From the NCBI GenBank assembly GCA_938028835.1, contig CALIMJ010000022.1, positions 49,758 through 113,757 of the forward strand: a DNA stretch of 64,000 nucleotides, read 5' to 3'. Below, piece by piece: positions 51,968 through 60,644 of the stretch. The position numbers and the translations under genes are program-made. Source of the stretch: an uncultured bacterium (lineage in GTDB: Bacteria > Sysuimicrobiota > Sysuimicrobiia > Sysuimicrobiales > Sysuimicrobiaceae). Position 1 is the stretch's first letter, and each line of letters begins with the position of its first letter. The notes beneath the pieces were generated by a model. The model had not been told where the DNA came from. It made no database searches and saw nothing but the letters and a program-made list of their open reading frames with translations.

Positions 51968-53135
51968 GTTGCGTCTGGTCCGTGGTAACACGGCCTGCGC
52001 GTACGGCGCCCTCAGCGCGGGTTGCCGGTTCTACGCGGGCTACCCCATCACGCCGTCCTCCGAGGTGGCGGAGGAGATGGCGCGCCTGCTGCCCCGGGTG
52101 GGCGGGGTGTTCGTCCAGATGGAGGACGAGATAGCGAGCCTCGCCGCCTGCATCGGGGCCTCTTTGGGCGGGCTACGGTCCATGACCGCCACCAGCGGCC
52201 CGGGCTTCACGCTGATGCAGGAACACCTCGGGTACGCGGCGCTGGCGGAGATTCCGTGCGTGGTGGTGGACGTGATGCGGCTGGGCCCCAGCACCGGGTT
52301 CCCTACAGCTCCCGCGCAGGGCGACGTGCTCCAGGCGCGGTGGGGTAGCCACGGCGACTACCCGATGGTGGTGCTTGCGCCCGCGGGTGTGCAGGAGGTG
52401 TTCGAGCTCACCGCGGCCGCCTTCGAGGTGGCGGACCGGCTCCGCACCCCGGTGGTGGTCCTGTACGACGAGGTGGTTGGTCACATGATGGAGCCCGCCA
52501 CCCTGCCGGACCTGTCGGAGCTGGTGGCCTCCGGCACGTGGCGCCGGCCTTCCCCTCCGGTGCAGGGAACCTACCTGCCCTACGCGTACAGCGAGGGCAC
52601 CCCGCCGCCCCTGGTGAGCTTCGGGGAGGGAACCCGCTACCACATCACTGGGCTGATTCACGACGAGTCCGGCTTCCCCACCCAGGACCCGGGCAAGGTG
52701 GGAGAGATGCTGCGCCGGCTCAACGAGAAGGTCCCGGAGGTCCCCGCGGACCAGCTCCACCCCGAGGGGGTGGCCACCGAGGACGCGGAGGTGGTGGTGG
52801 TGGCGTACGGGATTACTGCGCGGGCGGCCCGCGCCGCGGTGCGGCAGGCCCGGGAGCTGGGGGTCCGCGCGGGGCTGTTCCGTCCCCGGGTGCTGTGGCC
52901 CTCTCCCGCCACAGCCCTCCGGGAACTGTCGGGGCGCGTGGGAATGTTCGTGGTGGCGGAGATGAACTTCGGTCAGTGGGCCCGGGAAGTGGAGCGGCTG
53001 GTGGGCCGGTGGGCAGAGGTGGTGACCGTGAACCAGGTGGACGGCACGCCCCTCAGCCCCCGCACGATCCTGGAGCGGGTGCTGGAGGTGTCCAGTCCCG
53101 TGCCCTCCACGGCCGCCGGGAGGAGGATCTCATGA
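51960..53135 (+). CDS. 2-oxoacid:ferredoxin oxidoreductase alpha subunit (KorA/VorA-like)
   Basis: A 391-residue pyrimidine/transketolase-C subunit: GNTACAYGALSAGCRFYAGYPITPSSEV, TATSGPGFTLMQEHLGYAALAEIP and the C-terminal VAYGITARAARAAV and RPRVLWPSP segments. It pairs with the following beta and gamma genes to convert a 2-oxoacid to acyl-CoA. The substrate (2-oxoglutarate, branched-chain or other) is open. TTG 51960 has GGAGGAGGTGG upstream and overlaps the iorB stop; TTG 51969 is possible. Confidence 0.9.
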   Translation: MARLRLVRGNTACAYGALSAGCRFYAGYPITPSSEVAEEMARLLPRVGGVFVQMEDEIASLAACIGASLGGLRSMTATSGPGFTLMQEHLGYAALAEIPCVVVDVMRLGPSTGFPTAPAQGDVLQARWGSHGDYPMVVLAPAGVQEVFELTAAAFEVADRLRTPVVVLYDEVVGHMMEPATLPDLSELVASGTWRRPSPPVQGTYLPYAYSEGTPPPLVSFGEGTRYHITGLIHDESGFPTQDPGKVGEMLRRLNEKVPEVPADQLHPEGVATEDAEVVVVAYGITARAARAAVRQARELGVRAGLFRPRVLWPSPATALRELSGRVGMFVVAEMNFGQWAREVERLVGRWAEVVTVNQVDGTPLSPRTILERVLEVSSPVPSTAAGRRIS

Positions 53136-53974
53136 TCCCCGACGTCCGAGGCTACTTGCGGGAAAACCGCATGCCCCACATCCTGTGCCCGGGCTGCGGG
53201 CACGGGATCGTCCTGGGTGCGTTGCTGCGGGCGGTGCACGCCCTCGGGATTCCCCAGGACCGGCTCGCGGTGGTGGCGGGGATCGGCTGCAGCAGCCGGC
53301 TGGCGGGCTACGTGGACGCCTGCACCCTGCACACCACCCACGGCCGGGCGCTGGCCTTCGCCGCCGGGCTCAAGCTCGCCAGGCCGGAGCTGGTGGTGAT
53401 CGTGCTCACCGGCGACGGGGACGGCCTCAGCATCGGGGGGAACCACCTGATCCACGCGGCCCGTCGGAACGTGGACCTCACCTGTATCCTGTTCAACAAC
53501 GCGGTATACGGGATGACGGGAGGTCAGGTGGCACCCACCACCCAACCCGGTTGGGTGGCGTCCACCGCACCCTACGGCCACCCGGAGCCTGCGTTCGACG
53601 GCTGCGCGCTGGTCCAGGGAGCAGGAGGTACCTTCGTGGCCCGGAGCATGGCCTACGACCCTCGAGGTCTGCAGGCCATCCTGACGGAGGCCCTAGAACA
53701 CCGGGGCTTCAGCTACGTGGAGGTCCTCACCGACTGTCCGGTGTACTTCGGACGCTACAACCGGCTGGGCGAGGGCCCGGAGCTGCTGTGGAGCCAGAAG
53801 GCCCGCTTCGGCGAAGTCGGGCAGATGCTGCGGGACAAGCGATTCGTGACGCCGGACGGGACGGCGCCTGCCGGGCGCGTGGAGGGGCTGCGGTTCGGGA
53901 TCCTGCACCGAGCCGAGCGGCCGGAGTTCACCCACGTGTGCTGGAGCCAGGTGAGGCGCGGAGGCGACCCGTGA
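53132..53974 (+). CDS. 2-oxoacid:ferredoxin oxidoreductase beta subunit (KorB-like)
   Basis: TPP-binding subunit of 280 residues: CPGCGHGIVLGALLRA at the start, the TPP/Mg site GDGDGLSIGGNHLIHAARRN and NNAVYGMTGGQVAPTT. It overlaps the alpha-subunit stop (ATGA) and the gamma start (GTGA), so the three subunits are made in step. GGGAGGAGG precedes ATG 53132. Confidence 0.92.
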   Translation: MIPDVRGYLRENRMPHILCPGCGHGIVLGALLRAVHALGIPQDRLAVVAGIGCSSRLAGYVDACTLHTTHGRALAFAAGLKLARPELVVIVLTGDGDGLSIGGNHLIHAARRNVDLTCILFNNAVYGMTGGQVAPTTQPGWVASTAPYGHPEPAFDGCALVQGAGGTFVARSMAYDPRGLQAILTEALEHRGFSYVEVLTDCPVYFGRYNRLGEGPELLWSQKARFGEVGQMLRDKRFVTPDGTAPAGRVEGLRFGILHRAERPEFTHVCWSQVRRGGDP

Positions 53975-54531
53975 AGAGGAGTGTGGTGCGGCTGGCCGGC
54001 TCAGGCGGCCAGGGCGTGGTCCTGGGCAGTGTCCTGCTGGCGGAGGCCGCCTTGCGGCAGGGCAAGTGGGCGGCGTGCTTCCACGCTTTCGGCCCCGAGG
54101 CGAGGGGCGGAGCCGCCCGGGGAGATGTGGTGATCGCGGACGGCCCGCTGGACTACCCTGTAAGCCAGGAGGTGGACGTGCTCGTGGCCCTAACTCAGGA
54201 GGCCGCGCAGCGCCACGCGGCCTCTGTGCGGCCCGGCGGGCTGGTGATCGCGGACACCACCCGCGTCCGCGAGGTCCCCCCCGGTCCCTATCGCGCGTGG
54301 CGGCTGCCCGTGTACCGGTCGGTGCGGGAGGTGCTGGGGACGGAGGCGCCGGGCAACGTGGCGTGCCTGGGGGTGCTGGCGGCGGTGACCGGCTTGGTCA
54401 GCGCGGAGGCGCTGGGCGAGGCGGTCCGGGACCGGTTCCGCCGGGACGGGGTGGCGCAGAACCTGAAGGCCCTGGAAGTGGGCCTGCGCCTGGGTCGCGA
54501 ACTTCTGGCTCGGGAGGAGGCGGCCGGGTGA
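53971..54531 (+). CDS. 2-oxoacid:ferredoxin oxidoreductase gamma subunit (KorC-like)
   Basis: A 186-residue gamma subunit with LAGSGGQGVVLGSVLLAEAA, FGPEARGGAARGDVVIA and GNVACLGVLAAVTGLV. It completes the alpha-beta-gamma oxidoreductase; no delta ferredoxin gene follows. Overlaps both the beta-subunit stop and the tetR start by 4 bp. Confidence 0.9.
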   Translation: MKRSVVRLAGSGGQGVVLGSVLLAEAALRQGKWAACFHAFGPEARGGAARGDVVIADGPLDYPVSQEVDVLVALTQEAAQRHAASVRPGGLVIADTTRVREVPPGPYRAWRLPVYRSVREVLGTEAPGNVACLGVLAAVTGLVSAEALGEAVRDRFRRDGVAQNLKALEVGLRLGRELLAREEAAG

Positions 54532-55229
54532 GGGTGGCACAGCGTGCCCGCGCACCGCGGGCGGGCAAGGCGGTCGCTCCAGAGCTGGCGCCCCTCGATG
54601 GGGAGCGGCGGCGGGAGCACATCCTGCGGGTGGCGGCGCACCTGTTCCGCACCAAGGGCTACAAGGGCACCAGCATGCGGGACATCGCGGAGGTGGTGGG
54701 GCTCACGAAGAGCAGCCTGTACCACCACATCCGCGGCAAGCAGGACCTGTTGCTGGAGATCCTCCAGCACACCGTGGACCGCGCCATCCGGCGGCTGGAG
54801 CGGATCGCCCGCAGCACCCTGTCGCCCTCCGAGCGGCTGCGGCTGGCGGTGGAGAACCACATCGTGCACCTCATCGAGGACCTGGACAACGTGGTGTGCT
54901 TCATCGAGGAGGGGAAGAACCTGGCCCCGGACCGCATGCGCGCTTACGTGCAGCAGCGGGACCGCTACGAGCGTTTCTTCCGCGAGATCGTGCAGGAGGG
55001 GATCCAGGCGGGCGAATTCCGGCTGACGGACGTGCGCCTGGCCGGCTGGGCCATCCTCGGGATGTGCAACTGGGTGGCCAAGTGGTACCGGCGCGACGGC
55101 CCCTACACGGCGCAGGAGATCGCCACCCACTTCGGGGAGTTCGCGGTCCGCGCCCTGAGCCGCGGGTACCCATTGCCGTGGCCGCCAGGGCAGGCGGAGG
55201 AGGCGCAGCGCGATGGCCCTGCCCCTTGA
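54528..55229 (+). CDS. TetR family regulator within the CoA-pathway operon
   Basis: A 233-residue regulator with an N-terminal HTH (about 28-72; TKGYKGTSMRDIAEVVGLTK, SSLYHHIRGKQDLL) and a KstR2/PaaR-like ligand domain. Relatives in fatty-acid and phenylacetate catabolism are released from DNA by acyl-CoA thioesters. It sits mid-operon, coupled on both sides. The CGACC-N4-GGTCG sites at 44.8-44.96 kb are its best candidate operators, so it may control both the importer and this operon. The first 25 residues are a basic tail. Confidence 0.88.
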   Translation: MRVAQRARAPRAGKAVAPELAPLDGERRREHILRVAAHLFRTKGYKGTSMRDIAEVVGLTKSSLYHHIRGKQDLLLEILQHTVDRAIRRLERIARSTLSPSERLRLAVENHIVHLIEDLDNVVCFIEEGKNLAPDRMRAYVQQRDRYERFFREIVQEGIQAGEFRLTDVRLAGWAILGMCNWVAKWYRRDGPYTAQEIATHFGEFAVRALSRGYPLPWPPGQAEEAQRDGPAP

Positions 55230-56439
55230 GGGTGTGCGGGTGGTGGACCTGAGCCAGGGTGCCGCGGGCCCCGTGTGTACCCAGCTGCTGGGGGACTTCG
55301 GCGCGGACGTGGTGAAGGTGGAGCCCCCGGAGGGCGACTGGGGACGGCAGCTGGGCCCTCCCTTCTACCCGCTCCCGGACGGCCGCAAGACCGCGGCCGC
55401 GTACGTGGGCATGAACCGCAACAAGCGCAGCGTGGTGGTGGACCTGAAGCACCCCGCGGGTCGCGAGGTGGTGTTGCGGCTGGTGGACCGGGCGGACGTG
55501 TTCGTGGAGAGCTTCCGTCCTGGGGTGGCCGAACGTCTGGGCCTGGGCGCACCCACCCTGCTGCAGCGCAACCCCAGGCTGGTGTACTGCAGCATCTCCG
55601 CCTTCGGGCAGCACGGGCCGTGGAGGGACCGGCCTGGGGTGGACGGGGTGGTGCAGGCCATGAGCGGGCTCATGAGCATCACGGGCACCGAGGACGGCCC
55701 GCCCGTGAAGGTGGGCGTGCCCGCCGCCGACATGGTGGGCGGGTTCCTGGCCGCCACCGGGATCCTGCTGGCCCTGCTGGGCCGCGAGCGCACGGGAGCC
55801 GGGCAGGTGGTGGACCTCAGCCTCCTGGATGCCCTGCTGGCATTTCAGACCGTGCCCGTGGCCATGTACTTCTGCTCGGGCACTCCGCCCCCGCGCAGCG
55901 GCAGTGCGGCTCCCTACGCGGCACCCAACGAGGCCTTCCCCACCCGGGACGGGTGGGTGATGGTGGCTGCGTACAGCCCGGAGCGGTGGGAAAGACTGTG
56001 CCAGGTCCTGGGGTGTCCCCAGCTGGCCACAGACCCGCAGTTCGCCACCAACGACCTGCGGGTGCGCAACCGGCCGGCGCTGCGCAGGGCTCTGGAGCCC
56101 CTGTTCCGGACCCGCACCACCGCGGAGTGGGTGGAGGTCCTGCAGGCCGCGGACATCCTGTGCGCGCCGCTGCTGACCTATCCGGAGCTGGCGGACTCCC
56201 CGCACGTGGTCGAGCGCCAGATGGTGGTGGAGATCACCCACCCCCAGGCCGGCAGCGCGCGGGTGGCCGGGATCCCCATCCGGCTCAGCCACACGCCCGG
56301 CCGCCTGAACCGGCCGGCGCCGCTGCCCGGAGAGCACACCCGCGAGATCCTGCGGGAGGCCGGGTACACGGACCAGGAGGTGGCGGAACTGCTGCGCTGC
56401 GGGGCGGTCCGGGCCTGGACGCAACCGGTGGAGGTGTGA
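55213..56439 (+). CDS. class III CoA-transferase (CaiB/BaiF family)
   Basis: Moves CoA between an acyl-CoA donor and a carboxylic acid. The 408-residue product has LEGVRVVDLSQGAAGPVCTQ at the start, NRNKRSVVVDLKHP, and the catalytic aspartate Asp173 in GVPAADMVGG. The acceptor acid is unknown; known members use carnitine, bile acids, formate/oxalate, benzylsuccinate and mesaconate-type acids. ATG 55213 lies inside the tetR 3' end (17-bp overlap) with GGAGGAGG upstream. Confidence 0.92.
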   Translation: MALPLEGVRVVDLSQGAAGPVCTQLLGDFGADVVKVEPPEGDWGRQLGPPFYPLPDGRKTAAAYVGMNRNKRSVVVDLKHPAGREVVLRLVDRADVFVESFRPGVAERLGLGAPTLLQRNPRLVYCSISAFGQHGPWRDRPGVDGVVQAMSGLMSITGTEDGPPVKVGVPAADMVGGFLAATGILLALLGRERTGAGQVVDLSLLDALLAFQTVPVAMYFCSGTPPPRSGSAAPYAAPNEAFPTRDGWVMVAAYSPERWERLCQVLGCPQLATDPQFATNDLRVRNRPALRRALEPLFRTRTTAEWVEVLQAADILCAPLLTYPELADSPHVVERQMVVEITHPQAGSARVAGIPIRLSHTPGRLNRPAPLPGEHTREILREAGYTDQEVAELLRCGAVRAWTQPVEV

Positions 56440-56442
56440 GCG

Positions 56443-57228
56443 ATGGCGGACGTGGTGGTGTACCAGCGGGAAGAACGCATTGGGGTCCTCACCCTGAACC
56501 GGCCGGAGGCGCTGAACGCGCTGACCGTGGAGATGCTGGAGCGCATGAACGCCTACCTGGACGAACTGGAGGCCGACCCCGACGTGCGGGTGGTCCTGCT
56601 GACGGCCGCGGGTGACCGAGCGTTCTGCGTGGGCGCGGACCTCCGGGCGCGGGCGCAGGAGTACGAGGCTGGGGTCGTGGAGGATCCCATGGGCAGGCAG
56701 ATCCGGAGGCTCCTGCGCCGGCTGGAGACCCTGGATCGCCCCGTGGTGGCAGCCATCCACGGTTACTGCCTCGGGGGAGGCCTGGAGCTGGCGCTGAGCT
56801 GTGACCTGCGGGTGGCCTCGGACAAGGCGCAGTTCGGGCTGCCGGAGGCCAACGTGGGCAGCATGCCCGGTGCGGGCGGGACGCAGCGGCTGACCCGCCT
56901 GGTCGGCCCCGCGTGGGCGAAGGACCTGATCTTCACGGGCCGCCGCATCGACGCCCAGGAGGCGTACCGGATCGGGCTGGTGAACCGCGTGGCCCCCTCG
57001 GACAGCTACCTGGAGGAGGCGAAGAAGCTGTGCGCGGAGATCGCCCGCAAGGCGCCGCTGTCGTTGCGCTACGCCAAGTGGGCGGTGAACCTGAGCCAGG
57101 ACGTAGACCTGGAGTCGGGGCTGAACTTCGAGGCTCGGTGCCACGCCCTGCTGCGGCACAGCGAGGACCGGAAGGAGGGCATCCAGGCGTTCCTGGAAAA
57201 GCGGGAGCCGAACTTCGTGGGCCGCTAG
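56443..57228 (+). CDS. enoyl-CoA hydratase (crotonase family)
   Basis: Hydrates trans-2-enoyl-CoA to 3-hydroxyacyl-CoA. In the 261-residue product both catalytic glutamates of true hydratases are present: Glu115 in GGGLELAL and Glu135 in FGLPEANVG. The oxyanion-hole segments are GADLRAR and HGYCLGGG. It starts 3 bp after the CoA-transferase. With the next SDR and the thiolase it makes a beta-oxidation set lacking only an acyl-CoA dehydrogenase. Confidence 0.92.
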   Translation: MADVVVYQREERIGVLTLNRPEALNALTVEMLERMNAYLDELEADPDVRVVLLTAAGDRAFCVGADLRARAQEYEAGVVEDPMGRQIRRLLRRLETLDRPVVAAIHGYCLGGGLELALSCDLRVASDKAQFGLPEANVGSMPGAGGTQRLTRLVGPAWAKDLIFTGRRIDAQEAYRIGLVNRVAPSDSYLEEAKKLCAEIARKAPLSLRYAKWAVNLSQDVDLESGLNFEARCHALLRHSEDRKEGIQAFLEKREPNFVGR

Positions 57229-57255
57229 GGTTGGCGGCCGGAAGGAGGGAGCTGT

Positions 57256-58002
57256 ATGGGCGTGCGGGACCGGGTGGCTATCATCACGGGGTCGGGACAG
57301 GGCATCGGCGCCGGGGTGGCGGAGAAGCTGGCCGCGGAGGGTGCCCGGGTAGTGGTGAACGACGTGGTGGCGGAGCGGGCGGAGCAGGTGGCCGCCCGCA
57401 TCCGCGAGGCAGGCGGCCAGGCCATCGCCGTGGTCGCGGACGTGAGCCGCCAGGAGGGAGCGGAGCAGCTGGTCTCCCGGACCCTGGAGGCCTTCGGTCA
57501 GGTGGACATCCTGGTGAACAACGCGGGCATCGCGCGCGACCGGTGGCTCGTGAAGATGAGCGAGGAGGACTGGGACGAGGTCCTGCGGGTGAACCTGAAG
57601 AGCCAGTTCTTGTGCTGCCGGGCCGCCGTCCCCCACATGATGGAGCGCAAGTACGGCCGCATCGTCAACATCTCCTCTCGGGCGTGGCTGGGCGGTCCCG
57701 GACAGGCCAACTACGCGGCCAGCAAGGGGGGGGTGGTGAGCCTCACCCGCACCCTGGCCCTGGAGCTGGCCAAGTTCGGCATCACCGTCAACTGCATCGC
57801 CCCGGCACTGATCGACACCCCCCTGTTTCAGAGCCTGAAGGAAGACGTGCAGCAGCGGCTGGTGCAGACGGTGCCCGTGGGACGCGTGGGCACCCCCGCG
57901 GACGTGGCGCACGCGGTGCTGTTCTTCGCGTCCGAGGAGGCCAGCTACATCACCGGACAGCTCCTGTACGTGTGCGGGGGCCGCAGCCTGTCCAGCGCGT
58001 AG
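57256..58002 (+). CDS. short-chain dehydrogenase (3-hydroxyacyl-CoA/FabG-like)
   Basis: Classical SDR of 248 residues: TGSGQGIG (11-18), NNAG (88-91), catalytic Ser near 140, Tyr153 and Lys157 in YAASK. Position after the hydratase suggests oxidation of a 3-hydroxyacyl-CoA; a FabG-type reductase is the alternative. ATG 57256 follows GGAAGGAGGGAG. Confidence 0.88.
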   Translation: MGVRDRVAIITGSGQGIGAGVAEKLAAEGARVVVNDVVAERAEQVAARIREAGGQAIAVVADVSRQEGAEQLVSRTLEAFGQVDILVNNAGIARDRWLVKMSEEDWDEVLRVNLKSQFLCCRAAVPHMMERKYGRIVNISSRAWLGGPGQANYAASKGGVVSLTRTLALELAKFGITVNCIAPALIDTPLFQSLKEDVQQRLVQTVPVGRVGTPADVAHAVLFFASEEASYITGQLLYVCGGRSLSSA

Positions 58003-58020
58003 CGACAGGAGGTGCGGGAG

Positions 58021-59034
58021 ATGCAGGCGCGGAGCCTGGTGGCGGCGGTTGCGGTCTGTGCGGCGGTGGCCTCCGTGGGTGCGGCAGGGCCCGCGGGCCG
58101 CACCGTCACCGTGGCCATCGGACCCCCCGCGGTGATCGGCTACCTGCCCGTGTATGCGGCCCAGGGGCTGGGGTATTTCCGAGACCTGGAGCAGCGGACC
58201 GGGGTCCGGGTGCAGTTCGTGGACTTCCGGGGTGGCACCGAAGCCGCCATCGCGTTGATCACGGGCGACGCGGACTTCGCCACCGTCACGTTGACCCACG
58301 TGGTGAAGGCGCACGAGCAGGGGAAGGACCTGAAGTTCCTCCTGACGTTCTTCAACGCGCAGGCCATGGCCCTGGTGGTACAGCCGGACCTGCCCGTGCA
58401 GACCCCCGCGCAGCTGGCGGGGCGGAAGATCGGGATCACCAGCTTCGGCTCGGCCACCCACATGCAGGCCCGTCACATCCTCCGGTACTTCCGGGTGGAC
58501 CCCGACGCGGTCCAGTACGTGGCGGTGGGGGGCCCAGCCACCGCGGTGGCCGCGTGGAGGCGGAAAACCATTGACGCCCTGGTCTACCTGGATCCCGTGA
58601 TCACCCAACTGGTCTCCGAGGGGGCGGCCCGGCTGCTGTACGACGTGCGGACCGTGGAGGGCACCGTGCGCCTGTACGGGGCCCCGTACATCAGTAGCGG
58701 CCTGCTGACCCGCGCCGAGGTGGTCCGGCGCGATCCGCACCTGGTTCAGGAGCTGGTGGGGGTGTTCGTCCGCACCCTGCGCTGGCTCCGGGCCCACCGC
58801 ACCCAGCTGGACCGGGTGGCGGCCGCTCTGCCCCGGGAGCTGGGCTGGACGCCGGACATCCTGCGGGCCAACCTGAGCGGCCTGTCTGCGGACGGCCGCG
58901 TGCTGCCCGAGGCGGTGGCGGCGGTGGTGCGCTCTCTGCGGGAGGACGGGCTCGTGAAGGGGGACTTCCGCGCCGGTTACGACCAGCTGGTGGAGGCGCG
59001 GTTCGTGGAGAGGGCCATCGTGGGAGCGCGCTAG
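58021..59034 (+). CDS. NMT1/SsuA-type solute-binding protein without its own transporter
   Basis: A secreted 337-residue type II binding protein with signal peptide (about 1-23, ending VGA). GYLPVYAAQGLGYF, FRGGTEAAIALITGDADFA and GRKIGITSFGSATHM are typical of NitT/TauT/ThiY-like proteins that bind sulfonates, nitrate or pyrimidines. No ABC permease or ATPase of this class is in the window. It may use another system or act as a sensor. ATG 58021 has AGGAGG 9 nt upstream; GTG 58012 is too close to it. Confidence 0.82.
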   Translation: MQARSLVAAVAVCAAVASVGAAGPAGRTVTVAIGPPAVIGYLPVYAAQGLGYFRDLEQRTGVRVQFVDFRGGTEAAIALITGDADFATVTLTHVVKAHEQGKDLKFLLTFFNAQAMALVVQPDLPVQTPAQLAGRKIGITSFGSATHMQARHILRYFRVDPDAVQYVAVGGPATAVAAWRRKTIDALVYLDPVITQLVSEGAARLLYDVRTVEGTVRLYGAPYISSGLLTRAEVVRRDPHLVQELVGVFVRTLRWLRAHRTQLDRVAAALPRELGWTPDILRANLSGLSADGRVLPEAVAAVVRSLREDGLVKGDFRAGYDQLVEARFVERAIVGAR

Positions 59035-59044
59035 GAGGATGGGA

Positions 59045-59470
59045 ATGTCTGAGGTGGAACGGGTCTCCGAGTCGTACGTCCCCTTCCGACCCGGGCTCCT
59101 GCGGTTCGAGGGCGGTCGAGGGGTGCTGGTGGGGGGGCGCTGCCGCAGCTGCGGCGCGGTGTACTTCCCGGCCCCGGAGGTGTGCGCGCGGTGCCAGGGC
59201 CAGGACCTGGAGGGGGTGGACCTGAGCGGCCGGGGAACGGTGTACACGTACACCGTGGTGCGGCAGTCCACGCCCGAGTTCCGGACCCCCTACGTCCTCG
59301 TGTACGTGGACCTTCCCGAGGGGGTGCGGGTCCTGGGCCAGCTGGTGGGCTGTGAGCCGGAAGCCGTGCGGGTCGGCATGCCCGTGGAGGTCGTGTTCGA
59401 GGAGGTCGCCAGAGACCCGCAGGGCCGGCCCGTGGTGGGGTGGCGTTTCCACCCTGCGACGGAGGCGTGA
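59045..59470 (+). CDS. DUF35 zinc-ribbon/OB-fold protein, thiolase partner
   Basis: A 141-residue acyl-CoA-binding OB-fold protein. The rubredoxin-like zinc ribbon is CRSCGAVYFPAPEVCARC, followed by the OB domain (GRGTVYTYTVVRQ, PYVLVYVDLPEGVRVLGQ). DUF35 proteins form complexes with thiolase-like enzymes such as archaeal acetyl-CoA acetyltransferase/HMG-CoA synthase, bringing CoA substrates. ATG 59045 is preferred over 59039 because GGAGG needs the longer spacing. Directly before the thiolase gene. Confidence 0.88.
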   Translation: MSEVERVSESYVPFRPGLLRFEGGRGVLVGGRCRSCGAVYFPAPEVCARCQGQDLEGVDLSGRGTVYTYTVVRQSTPEFRTPYVLVYVDLPEGVRVLGQLVGCEPEAVRVGMPVEVVFEEVARDPQGRPVVGWRFHPATEA

Positions 59471-59482
59471 GGAGGGATAGCC

Positions 59483-60622
59483 ATGGACGTGTACGTGGTG
59501 GGAGCCGGCATGACGAAGTTCGGCAAGCACCCCGACCGGGACGCGGTAGACCTGGCGGTGGAGGCGGTCAACGAGGCCATCCGGGACGCGGGCGTGGACC
59601 GGAGGCGGATCCAGGCGGCTTACTGCGGGCACGTGTACGGCGGGATGGTGCTGGGGCAGAAGGTCCTGGCGCGCACGGGGCTCGCGGGGATCCCGCTCGC
59701 CAACGTGGAGAACGCGTGCAGCAGCGGCGCCACCGCCATCCGGGAAGGGTACCTGGCCATCCGGGCCGGGGAGTACGACGTGGTGCTGGCCTTCGGGGTG
59801 GAGCACCTCACCACCCGGTTCCGAGGGGCTTTGACGCCCGGCGAGGAGGACCTGGAGGGCGCCCTGGGCCTCACCATGCCCGCGGTGTACGCCATGCGGG
59901 CGGTGCGGCACATGACGGAGTTCGGGACCACGCGGGAGGAGCTGGCCTACGTATCCGTGAAGAACAAGCGCAACGCCAGCCTCAACCCCTACGCACAGTT
60001 CCAGAACCCGGTGACGGTGGAGGACGTGCTGAACTCCCGCCCCATCGCCGACCCCCTGCGGTTGCTGGACTGCTGCCCGGTGAGCGACGGCGCGGCGGCG
60101 GTGGTCCTGGCCAGCGAGCGGGTCGTAGGCGAACTGGGCCGCAGCCGCGCGGTGCGGCTGGCTGCCGCCAGCCTGCGCACGGGCACCGTGGAGGTGGGGT
60201 TGCCCTCCATGGCCTTCGAGCCTCTCACCCGCGCTACCGCCCAGGACGCCTACGAACGCGCGGGTGTGGGTCCGGAGGACGTGGACTTCGCGGAAGTCCA
60301 CGATTGCTTCTCCATCGCGGAGGTGCTGCGGGTGGAGGGTCTGGGCCTGTACCCGGTGGGCGAGTACCCGAAACGGGCCGCCCGCGGTGAGGCCGACATC
60401 GGCGGCCGTCTGCCCATCAACCCTAGCGGGGGCCTTCTGGGTAAGGGCCACCCCCTGGGTGCCACGGGGGTGGCGCAGGTGGTGGAGCTGGTGCGGCAGC
60501 TGCGGGGCGAGGCCGGCCCGCGGCAGATCGAGGGCGCCCGCGTGGGCTTGGCCCACTGCCGCGGGGGCAAGGCCGCGGGAGTTGAGGGCGCGGCCTGCAC
60601 GGTGTTGATCGCCACCCGGTAA
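59483..60622 (+). CDS. thiolase family acyl-CoA acetyltransferase
   Basis: A 379-residue thiolase of the DUF35-partnered (SCP-x/archaeal acetyl-CoA acetyltransferase) type. The nucleophile is Cys79 in NACSSGATA; HDCFSIAE, GHPLGATG and the late AHCRGGKA complete the active site. It should cleave a 3-oxoacyl-CoA, finishing the hydratase-dehydrogenase series, or condense in reverse. ATG 59483, 12 bp after DUF35. Confidence 0.92.
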   Translation: MDVYVVGAGMTKFGKHPDRDAVDLAVEAVNEAIRDAGVDRRRIQAAYCGHVYGGMVLGQKVLARTGLAGIPLANVENACSSGATAIREGYLAIRAGEYDVVLAFGVEHLTTRFRGALTPGEEDLEGALGLTMPAVYAMRAVRHMTEFGTTREELAYVSVKNKRNASLNPYAQFQNPVTVEDVLNSRPIADPLRLLDCCPVSDGAAAVVLASERVVGELGRSRAVRLAAASLRTGTVEVGLPSMAFEPLTRATAQDAYERAGVGPEDVDFAEVHDCFSIAEVLRVEGLGLYPVGEYPKRAARGEADIGGRLPINPSGGLLGKGHPLGATGVAQVVELVRQLRGEAGPRQIEGARVGLAHCRGGKAAGVEGAACTVLIATR

Positions 60623-60644
60623 TTTAGTAGTAGGAGGAAAAAAG

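Noticed and set aside
54901..59271. A 1456-codon open frame on the minus strand opposite the CoA-transferase to DUF35 genes
   Set aside because: It lies antisense to five genes with intact motifs and ribosome sites. Its translation is low-complexity and His/Pro/Arg-rich, the usual shadow of GC-rich codon use.
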